Source: Candidatus Nanohaloarchaea archaeon (GTDB taxonomy: Archaea > Nanohalarchaeota > Nanosalinia > Nanosalinales > Nanosalinaceae). Taken from it: 64,000 bases of DNA. The stretch spans positions 1 through 64,000 of the forward strand of contig JACOQA010000004.1 in assembly GCA_014297435.1 (NCBI GenBank), read 5' to 3'. Shown piece by piece: positions 58,095 through 64,000 of this stretch. Made by a program: the position numbers and the translations under genes. Under the pieces are notes generated by a model that was not told the DNA's origin, searched no databases, and was given only the letters and a program-made list of their open reading frames with translations. The first letter of the stretch is position 1. Every line of letters begins with the position of its first letter.

Positions 58095-58736
58095 CTATTC
58101 TATAAGGAACTTCCTATAGAGATCCTTAGTATTTCTATAAACTACAAATCCAACGACTAAGAGAACTATACCCAGAGCTACAGCGGTCGAAGCTTTGTCG
58201 ATCTGTGAAGCAATATCTCTGAAACCCTTCTGAGCATACCAACCAATCATAGCTAACCCAAAGTTACGGGGAAGCATCCCTACGAAGCTCCAGAAGCCGT
58301 ATTTCCTCCAATCCATTCTAAAAAGACCTGCGCTACCTGAAATCAGCGAAAGAGGTACAAGCGGAATAGCCCTGAACAGAGCTACGTAGTATCCTTCACG
58401 ACCTGAATCGAAGTGATGTTCCAGACCTTCGATCTCCTTCCAAGAAATATCCAGGTAGCGACCGTACTTCTCGATTATAGGCTTGCCTCCCTTATATGCG
58501 ATCCCATAGACAAAATAAGAGCTTATCACTGAGGCAATTGATGCAGGAAGAGCAATCCAGAAAAATATCTCTAAAGCTGCAGCTCCGATTGTGGTTGCCT
58601 CTACTAGAAATGCTCCGGCAGCCATAGGTATAATCGGTGACGGAATCGGAACTATAACCTCCTCTATCACCATTCCCAGAACCACTGCTAGTAACTTGTA
58701 TTCTATTACGAGCTGGATTAGTTGGGAAGCTACCAT
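58095..58736 (-). CDS. DedA/VTT-family membrane protein
   Basis: The 213-residue product has the SNARE-associated (VTT) layout: VVLGMVIEEVIVPIPSPIIP in a reentrant N-terminal loop, several membrane segments, FRAIPLVPLSLISGSAGLFR (the F/GRxxP...G motif region) and KYGFWSFVGMLPRNFGLAMI, with a last helix at about 185-205. DedA-family proteins scramble or flip lipids such as undecaprenyl or polyprenyl phosphate. The archaeal substrate may be dolichyl- or other polyprenyl-phosphate, which would fit the glycosylated surface proteins nearby; this link is inference. Confidence 0.82.
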   Translation of the reverse strand: MVASQLIQLVIEYKLLAVVLGMVIEEVIVPIPSPIIPMAAGAFLVEATTIGAAALEIFFWIALPASIASVISSYFVYGIAYKGGKPIIEKYGRYLDISWKEIEGLEHHFDSGREGYYVALFRAIPLVPLSLISGSAGLFRMDWRKYGFWSFVGMLPRNFGLAMIGWYAQKGFRDIASQIDKASTAVALGIVLLVVGFVVYRNTKDLYRKFLIE

Positions 58737-58780
58737 GGAAATAAAGTTAACACCTAGTTTAATGTAAAGACCTTAGTCGC

Positions 58781-60214
58781 TCATAGATCTGAGAGAAGTC
58801 CTTCAAAGAACTGAATAATTTTTTGAAGTAAACCGGTTTTTCTCTTGACTTCCTGTGTTCTGTTTGGAAGACTTAATTTCTGGATCTCTAAATTGCTGGA
58901 TGATCCTTCAGGCTTTGCTGTATAAACAGGATAATCAAAGTCGTTAACTTTTTCAAGACATTTTTCGAATTTCTCCCTCTCATTGTAATTACAGGGCTTC
59001 ATGTCCATCCTTTTACTGAAAAACTCCCACTTCTCCTCAGGGCTCTTAACCTTTGAATCGAAATCCATGCCCTCATAAAGTTCGTATATCGAACCGTTAT
59101 CCCTAACATAATTTCTCATAACGAGTTCTGAGTAAGCGTATCCGAAATCTCTGTAATCAGCAAAATTATGGGGGTTCCAGTTCTTCATGAAGCTCATATT
59201 TTGGTCGTAGTACTGCCAAAGTGTTTCCCTTGAGCCTTTCGACTCTAAGGAATAGATAACATTTTTCCCCTCTATCTCGGATCTATACTCCTCCTTCTCC
59301 CCGAATAGGGATCTGGGACCGATATCTATCCTTCCCGAATTGTAGAGTTTTTTCCTCATCAAAAACTCCGCATACTCGGAAGTTCCCTCCTCAAAGTAAG
59401 ATGACTTTGTTCCATCCCATTTTAGCTTCCTGTCGTTCAAACCGTGTACCACTTCATGCGACAGAACCGGTAGAGAACTTTCACCTAGATTTTTCCTAAG
59501 CCGGATGCTTCCTGAAACATATTCTCCTGCACTCCACCTGTTTACTGTTCTGTTGTACTTTTCACTGGGTAGAGTGGCAGCCGGAAATCTTTCGAAGCCT
59601 TGAACCTGTCCAATAGTTCCTACTGCTACAGTATAAGCTTCGTCCGCGTTTTCGGGCAGAGAGCCGAAGAAGTTGAAATAGTCGGTAACGTTCCCCTTCC
59701 CGAAGTTAAGCCTGATATTGGTAGGTCCTTCTCCTCTGAACTGCATTTTCGAGCCTTTGTACGATGATAAAAATCCGTAATCGATCCAACCCGAGATAAA
59801 GTCTACAACTTTTACAGTTCCAGTGGTTTTCTCTCCTTTGAAGCTTGGAAGTGAAAGTTCTCGTCTGTGCCAGTCCTCATGGATTTTTTCTGCCTCCTCA
59901 TTAATCTTCATCCTAATTTGCAGGGTTTCGGAATTCCTAGGTCTTCCTTTGTTTGTGGATACAATCACCGAATCGTTGGATAAAGTATAACTATCTATTC
60001 TACCCAAAGAGTCGTTAATACCAATTATTTCAGCGTTTTCAGGTATTTTCCAGTCCAGCCTCCAGTTTGATACAGGACATTCTTCCTGACAGTCAAGTTT
60101 GACTGTTGTGTTCATCAAAATCTTCTCTCTGTCCGCTTCAATACTGTACTGGACTTCGGCAGCGGATGAAGCAATGAAAATTATGAGTAGAACAAGAACG
60201 ATTTTTTTCCTCAT
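58781..60214 (-). CDS. secreted gluzincin-like metallopeptidase
   Basis: The product is about 477 residues from ATG 60214, which begins a clean signal peptide (MRKKIVLVLLIIFIASSAAE); the frame upstream runs into the divergent dcd promoter. A beta-rich N-terminal domain (about 20-200) precedes the zinc motif VLSHEVVHGLND (HExxH) and the third-ligand helix YFEEGTSEYAEFLMRKKL (E 18-22 residues downstream), as in M1/M61-type gluzincins. A helical C-terminal part ends with a short hydrophobic and amphipathic stretch (KIIQFFEGLLSDL). Probably exported and either free or surface-bound. Exact family not determined. Confidence 0.78.
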   Translation of the reverse strand: MRKKIVLVLLIIFIASSAAEVQYSIEADREKILMNTTVKLDCQEECPVSNWRLDWKIPENAEIIGINDSLGRIDSYTLSNDSVIVSTNKGRPRNSETLQIRMKINEEAEKIHEDWHRRELSLPSFKGEKTTGTVKVVDFISGWIDYGFLSSYKGSKMQFRGEGPTNIRLNFGKGNVTDYFNFFGSLPENADEAYTVAVGTIGQVQGFERFPAATLPSEKYNRTVNRWSAGEYVSGSIRLRKNLGESSLPVLSHEVVHGLNDRKLKWDGTKSSYFEEGTSEYAEFLMRKKLYNSGRIDIGPRSLFGEKEEYRSEIEGKNVIYSLESKGSRETLWQYYDQNMSFMKNWNPHNFADYRDFGYAYSELVMRNYVRDNGSIYELYEGMDFDSKVKSPEEKWEFFSKRMDMKPCNYNEREKFEKCLEKVNDFDYPVYTAKPEGSSSNLEIQKLSLPNRTQEVKRKTGLLQKIIQFFEGLLSDL

Positions 60215-60266
60215 ACCCAAGGATTGGCTTGTAGCAAATAAAAGAACATATGACCAAGAATGTAGT

Positions 60267-60854
60267 ATGGCTATACTCTCGGACAAGGAGATTAGAAGGA
60301 TCGTAAGGGAGAAAAACGCGGTAGAAGCGAAGAAAGGTCCTGAAATAGATCTTGATCTTCAGGTTGGACCGGCCTCGATGGATTTCAGATTGGGATACGA
60401 ATTCGGCGTGATGAACACACGAAAGTTAGATATTATAGATACTAAGAACATGGAGAAGTACCAGAAATACATAGAGAAAGAGAAACATACTGCTGAGGAC
60501 GGTATTGTTATACATCCTGGCGAGTTCATCCTTGGTTCAACAATCGAGAAGATAAACCTGCCTGATAACATGGTTGCTAGAGTTGAAGGTAGATCCAGTT
60601 ATGGAAGACTGGGAATAATCGTTCACTCGACGGCAGGATTTGTTGATCCAGGTTTTGAGGGGGATGTAACTCTGGAGATCCAGAACCTTGGAAACGCACC
60701 CGTGAGAATGTATCCTGAAGACCGTGTATGCCAGGTAGCGTTCGAGACCATGGAAGGTGAGGTAGAGAGTCCTTACGGAGAGAAGAAAGACGTTAAATAT
60801 ATGGGACAGACCGGCGCAACCGGATCTAAACTAGACAGGGAGAAGAGGGAATGA
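60267..60854 (+). CDS. dcd: dCTP deaminase (possibly bifunctional dUTP-forming/dUTPase type)
   Basis: The 195-residue product starts at ATG 60267 (MAILSDKEIRRIVREKN, the family N-terminus); the upstream open frame is antisense to the peptidase signal sequence. Key blocks are LQVGPASMDFRLGYEF, NMVARVEGRSSYGRLGIIVH (Ser/Arg and active-site region), STAGFVDPGFEGDVTLEIQN and the C-terminal YPEDRVCQVAFETMEGEVES with a flexible lid (MGQTGATGSKLDREKRE). It makes dUTP (or dUMP) from dCTP for thymidylate synthesis. The tatD gene overlaps its stop (ATGA 60851-60854), so they are co-transcribed. Confidence 0.9.
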   Translation: MAILSDKEIRRIVREKNAVEAKKGPEIDLDLQVGPASMDFRLGYEFGVMNTRKLDIIDTKNMEKYQKYIEKEKHTAEDGIVIHPGEFILGSTIEKINLPDNMVARVEGRSSYGRLGIIVHSTAGFVDPGFEGDVTLEIQNLGNAPVRMYPEDRVCQVAFETMEGEVESPYGEKKDVKYMGQTGATGSKLDREKRE

Positions 60855-61600
60855 AACCTGTAGACTGCCACTGCCATTTAGACTTCGAACAGTACAAAGA
60901 TGATCGAGAGAAAGTAGTTGAGAGAGCCAGAGACAATCTGGAGTTCGTCATTAACGCAGGAAGCAACTTGAAACATAACGGCAAGGCTCTCGAGCTACAG
61001 GCGAAATATGAAGGTTTTGTTTACGCTAATCTCGGACTACATCCTACTTATACCGAAGATTTTGACCAACTTGAGGAAATTAAAAAAAAGATACGGGATG
61101 AAGACCCTATAGCCATCGGCGAGATTGGTCTAGATCATCACCATGTAGAAGATGACGCAATTCGGGAGAGACAGGAAGAGGTTTTCCGCGGAATGCTTCA
61201 ACTAGCCGAAGAGCTTGAGAAACCAATTGTCGTACATACAAGAGATGCGGAGAAGAAATCAGTTGAGATTATAGAAGAATATGATATAGAGAACGTTATG
61301 CTACACTGTTTTAACGGCAAACCTGATTTAGCGAAGAGAGCAGCAAAAAATGGCTGGAAAATAGGTGTGACCACCCAGGTTCTCTATTCTGCAAGAGTTC
61401 AGAATATTGTTGAGAAGTTAAGCCTAGAATCTATTTTGCTGGAGACTGATTCGCCCTTCCTTTATCGCGGTGAGAGAAACGAACCTGCAAACGTAAAGGA
61501 ATCTGTAGAAAAGATTTCTGAGATCAAAGACCTCGAAGAGACAGAGGTTCACGAGAGAACTACTTCCAGCGCCAAAAAGTTCTTCGGCTTGGAAGGTTGA
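60851..61600 (+). CDS. tatD: TatD-family metal-dependent nuclease
   Basis: The 249-residue TIM-barrel amidohydrolase-type protein has VDCHCHLDFEQYKDD (HxH), NAGSNLKHN, NLGLHPTYTED, AIGEIGLDHHHVEDD (Glu ligand), IVVHTRDAEKKSVEIIEEYD (His), VMLHCFNGKPDLAKRAA (His) and LLETDSPFLYRGERNEPANV (Asp). TatD enzymes show 3'-5' exonuclease or DNase activity. Translation is coupled to dcd through the ATGA overlap. Confidence 0.92.
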   Translation: MKPVDCHCHLDFEQYKDDREKVVERARDNLEFVINAGSNLKHNGKALELQAKYEGFVYANLGLHPTYTEDFDQLEEIKKKIRDEDPIAIGEIGLDHHHVEDDAIRERQEEVFRGMLQLAEELEKPIVVHTRDAEKKSVEIIEEYDIENVMLHCFNGKPDLAKRAAKNGWKIGVTTQVLYSARVQNIVEKLSLESILLETDSPFLYRGERNEPANVKESVEKISEIKDLEETEVHERTTSSAKKFFGLEG

Positions 61601-61646
61601 AGGGTTGAAGCGTATTTCTTTATATGTTGGGCATTAAGTATCCAAT

Positions 61647-62111
61647 ATGGTACTCGAAAAGTTCAAGGACAAGGTTTCTACGGAGCCTAATGTTGCGGTT
61701 TACGTTGACGGACCGAACGTGATCAGGAAACAGTTCGATTTAGACCTGGATGCTTTGAGAGAGAAGGTTGAAGACTTTGGAAACATAAAAGTTGGAAAAG
61801 TCTTCCTCAATCAATACGCCTCCGAAAAACTAATTGAGGCAATAGTATCACAGGGCTTTGAACCAGCTCTAGGTCTTGGAGGAGAAAAAGATAAAGAAAG
61901 CGATGTCGACGTCTATATGGCGGTAAATGCGATGGAATCCGTGTTCTCGGATGATATTGACGTAGTTGTTATCGTTACAAGAGACGCTGACTTCCTTCCG
62001 GTTGTTCAGAAAGCAAAAGAACATGGTAAAGAAACTGTAGTTATAGGAATGGAGCCAGGCTTTTCCACAGCACTTCAGAACGCAGCGGACGAAGTAATCG
62101 AACTAGACTAA
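61647..62111 (+). CDS. NYN (PIN-like) domain protein
   Basis: The 154-residue product has the NYN pattern: VAVYVDGPNVIRKQFDLDLD (first Asp), GKVFLNQYASEKLIEAIV, KDKESDVDVYMAVNAMESV (Asp pair), DVVVIVTRDADFLPVVQKAK (SDxDF-like TRDADF) and TVVIGMEPGFSTALQNAADE. These acidic residues form a PIN-like RNase site. Family members are thought to cleave RNA; the target is unknown. It follows tatD by 46 bp and precedes a small membrane protein gene by 3 bp. Confidence 0.85.
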   Translation: MVLEKFKDKVSTEPNVAVYVDGPNVIRKQFDLDLDALREKVEDFGNIKVGKVFLNQYASEKLIEAIVSQGFEPALGLGGEKDKESDVDVYMAVNAMESVFSDDIDVVVIVTRDADFLPVVQKAKEHGKETVVIGMEPGFSTALQNAADEVIELD

Positions 62112-62114
62112 AAA

Positions 62115-62435
62115 ATGGCTCCGATCAACTTCAACCTTACATCTACCTTCGATCTTCTTGTAGGCATATTAATGCTGTTTACTGCATCTCCCGTCCCAGT
62201 AGTTTTTGCAGAAATACACGCATTCTTTCTGATCTTCAAAGGATCTGTAACCCAGATCAAGGGATTTCCTCCCGTGATGCCAATATTTATCTTGGGTACT
62301 GTAGCAGACCTAATCTCAGCAGCTATAATATATACTGGTAAACCGCCGATATTTGCTGATTACAAAGTATGGATAGCAGGATTCTTGGCTTTCAAAGGTT
62401 TTTCAAGCCTTCTCGGTATAATGTCGATGAGTTAG
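62115..62435 (+). CDS. small membrane protein (three helices)
   Basis: The 106-residue hydrophobic protein has segments at about 11-42 (possibly a helical hairpin), 54-74 and 83-105. It begins 3 bp after the stop of the NYN gene, so it is probably in the same transcript. No motif recognised. Confidence 0.65.
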   Translation: MAPINFNLTSTFDLLVGILMLFTASPVPVVFAEIHAFFLIFKGSVTQIKGFPPVMPIFILGTVADLISAAIIYTGKPPIFADYKVWIAGFLAFKGFSSLLGIMSMS

Positions 62436-62442
62436 AAAAAAT

Positions 62443-62967
62443 TTATCTTCTGCCCTGAAGGTTCTGATTAATTCTCTTGAGGAGCTCAATAATCTGTTCG
62501 TTCTGCGACTTGAGTTCTTCAAAATCCCCTCTCTGATTGGCTACCGATTCATTCGAGGGCTGCAGTTCGTTTCTGCCTCTCTGACCCTGTCTTCCAAGAT
62601 CCTGCTGATTTCCCTGACCTTGGTGTCTTTGCTGTCTCTGGTTCTGATTCTGGTTGTTTAAACCTGCGTTCTCCATTTTTCTCTTCGTCTGGCTACTAAG
62701 CTGAGGTGAGCTAGAGCCTGGATCAGGTCTTCCAGCTTGGGCGTTCGGATGCTGACTGTTCTGAGATCTCTGGTTCCGGGAAGGGTTCGGATTCTGGTTT
62801 CTCTGACTCTTCTGGTTGTTGTTCATATTGTTTCCAGGCGGGGGATTGTTCTGTCCCTGATTATTATTTCCTAGATCCGGTTCGTCCAGCGAGCTGTCTA
62901 GATCTGCCGAGTCAAATCTGGAATCCTCATCGTTAGAGCCCGGCTTTAAGTCATCGAATACGCCCAT
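62443..62967 (-). CDS. Asn/Gln-rich disordered protein with C-terminal coiled coil
   Basis: The product has 174 residues from ATG 62967 (MGVFDDLKPGSNDEDSRFDS). A TATA-like TTTTTAAAC about 25 bp upstream and the divergent gene at 63040 argue against longer starts. The middle (about 35-140) is low complexity rich in Asn, Gln, Pro, Ser and Arg. The C-terminus is a coiled-coil-like helix (ELKSQNEQIIELLKRINQNL). No signal peptide remains with this start. It may be a scaffold or RNA-associated disordered protein; role unknown. Codon use resembles its neighbours. Confidence 0.6.
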   Translation of the reverse strand: MGVFDDLKPGSNDEDSRFDSADLDSSLDEPDLGNNNQGQNNPPPGNNMNNNQKSQRNQNPNPSRNQRSQNSQHPNAQAGRPDPGSSSPQLSSQTKRKMENAGLNNQNQNQRQQRHQGQGNQQDLGRQGQRGRNELQPSNESVANQRGDFEELKSQNEQIIELLKRINQNLQGRR

Positions 62968-63039
62968 AGAGCCTTGTTTAAAAACTTGGTTGATAAGGTT
63001 TCCGGCCTCTTTAAGTACAAGTTTGACTAAAAACCAAGC

Positions 63040-64000
63040 GTGAGCCACGGTCACGACTACTCTGATACTGAACACTGCGAGTTCGGTCACACCTTCGTAG
63101 ACGAAGACGGTCCCAAGTACCCCCGAGAGGTAGAAGGTGAAGAAATCTACAGCTTAAGCGACTTAGAGGAAGCTACTGATGACACATTTCTGAAACCTAT
63201 AATGGGCGATCAGTGGAAAAAGATGAAAGTCAAAGGCTCACAGGGAGACGGCTTCGGAGCAATACTAGAATCAATCGACACATTTGACACTGATAAGGAC
63301 TGGGAGGTTTCAATGGTAGCCGAAGAACTTTTTGTATCGCCTCAAAGCGAACTGCATGGAAGCTACATGCAGCAGAGACAGCAGGCAGAACAAAGAGTAA
63401 AGGAAACGATGAGAAGTCTTTCCGAACAGATAAAACAGAAACATATGCTAGAACACGATATTAGGAAGCTTAGATCAAGAGCTGAAGCGATGGAAGATCA
63501 GGATGACGCAGTTCTTAAAGGTGATTTCGTCGAGTTGGTCGATTCTGCTGGAGGCGGACAAGGTGCTGCACCTGGCTCACTTGACTTCCTTAGAAACAAC
63601 AATATCTACCCTACAATCGTCTCAGACTTCAATGAAATGGATTCTGTAGAGGATCTGGAAGACGATGGAGTTTTAGGAGACCTTCCAGAGAATGAGAAAG
63701 CCATACTAAAGAAAAAATTCAAAATGTACGAGAAGTGGAAAGATCTTTACGGCTCCGAGGTACAGAGAAAACTGAGAGAGCTTAAGGGCGAACTAAGAAG
63801 CACTGAAAGATCGATCAGTGAGACAAAAAACTGGTTAGAACCTTACATCAAGGACATGGTCACGATCAACGACATGACAGCCGGCGATACAGACCAAACG
63901 AAGGGAATGAACCCTCAGTACATTTCGAGAGGCTACTCGTCCATGGAGCGCCACATGACCTATATTGCTTATCAGCCTGTGAAGCCTGAGAACGGCAACT
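63040..64000 (+). CDS. 5' part of a large coiled-coil protein (partial)
   Basis: A frame from GTG 63040 stays open to the window end (at least 320 residues). It begins MSHGHDYSDTEHCEFGHTFV, a His/Cys-containing N-terminus. Two long charged coiled coils follow (around QQRQQAEQRVKETMRSLSEQ and EVQRKLRELKGELRSTERSI), separated by a Gly-rich piece (DSAGGGQGAAPGSLDFLRNN). A TATA-like CTTTAAG 25-30 bp upstream fits a leaderless start. It is divergent from the Asn/Gln-rich gene (72 bp apart). The family is not recognised. Confidence 0.7.
   Translation, partial: MSHGHDYSDTEHCEFGHTFVDEDGPKYPREVEGEEIYSLSDLEEATDDTFLKPIMGDQWKKMKVKGSQGDGFGAILESIDTFDTDKDWEVSMVAEELFVSPQSELHGSYMQQRQQAEQRVKETMRSLSEQIKQKHMLEHDIRKLRSRAEAMEDQDDAVLKGDFVELVDSAGGGQGAAPGSLDFLRNNNIYPTIVSDFNEMDSVEDLEDDGVLGDLPENEKAILKKKFKMYEKWKDLYGSEVQRKLRELKGELRSTERSISETKNWLEPYIKDMVTINDMTAGDTDQTKGMNPQYISRGYSSMERHMTYIAYQPVKPENGN

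Noticed and set aside
60215-60286. N-terminal extension of the gluzincin-like peptidase
   Set aside because: The extension crosses the divergent dcd start; the signal peptide begins cleanly at Met 60214.
62968-63090. Hydrophobic N-terminal extension of the Asn/Gln-rich protein
   Set aside because: It overlaps the start of the divergent gene at 63040 and lies upstream of a TATA element 25 bp before ATG 62967.
1-64000. CRISPR arrays, insertion sequences, prophage
   Set aside because: No regularly spaced direct repeats with unique spacers, no transposase or integrase motif and no terminal inverted repeats were seen. The only regular short tandem array is the 20-bp iterons at 1551-1610, which have no spacers.

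Overview
This 64 kb window reads as chromosome of a small-genome, salt-in halophilic archaeon, most likely a member of the Nanohaloarchaeota (DPANN). The support is indirect. The information-processing genes are archaeal: proteasome-activating AAA+ ATPase, aRF1, ABCE1/RLI, S17e, NurA, FtsZ and BHB-type tRNA introns. The predicted proteins are strongly Asp/Glu-rich and Lys/Cys-poor, as in salt-in halophiles. Several small proteins are of types common in haloarchaea. G+C looks to be in the low-to-mid 40s percent (judged by eye, not counted). Genes are tightly packed with many 4-bp stop overlaps. Many have a TATA box about 25 bp before the start codon (leaderless transcripts); others carry GGTGA-type Shine-Dalgarno sites. 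No CRISPR array, insertion sequence or prophage was seen.

Layout. 0-9 kb: accessory, surface and envelope genes. These include a HEPN-MNT pair with a 20-bp iteron operator, a membrane-anchored alpha/beta hydrolase, a processive-type glycosyltransferase, a YccF-SHOCT membrane protein, a secreted protein of 27-residue repeats and a sequon-rich stalk protein. 9-16 kb: small hypothetical proteins, a Nudix hydrolase, thioredoxin reductase, a decayed SGNH hydrolase, and tRNA-Gly(GCC, intron) and tRNA-Arg(CCT). 16-19.6 kb: an NAD-salvage cluster (pncB-pncA-nrtR) with likely NrtR operators, then tRNA-Arg(TCG) with a D-arm intron. 19.7-27.6 kb: the proteasome ATPase and the dispersed gatB/gatA/gatC genes, with an isoprenyl diphosphate synthase between gatB and gatA.

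27.7-34.7 kb: a multi-hairpin RNA in front of ftsZ, a NusA-like KH protein, an ABCE1 homolog without its iron-sulfur cysteines, two Nudix-type proteins and S17e. 34.6-41.9 kb: two tandem secreted VWA proteins, NurA and a HAD phosphatase. 41.9-53.3 kb: translation genes metG, valS and aRF1, mixed with metallo-beta-lactamase-fold, calcineurin-like and TIM-barrel enzymes. 53.3-64 kb: a 1592-residue subtilisin-like surface protease, a DedA protein, a gluzincin-like peptidase, dcd, tatD, a NYN-domain protein and the start of a large coiled-coil protein.

The strongest candidates for something new are four. (1) A TATA-driven RNA of about 250 nt upstream of ftsZ carries five consecutive hairpins whose loops all display UUGGGC or GGGC. 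(2) An ABCE1/RLI has lost all eight ferredoxin-type cysteines. (3) metG and the isoprenyl synthase gene appear to start with AUU after good Shine-Dalgarno sites. (4) The HEPN-MNT module has a three-iteron operator. Three decayed genes are also described: an SGNH hydrolase with an in-frame stop, a short gene with an in-frame stop, and a gene shifted at a six-G run.
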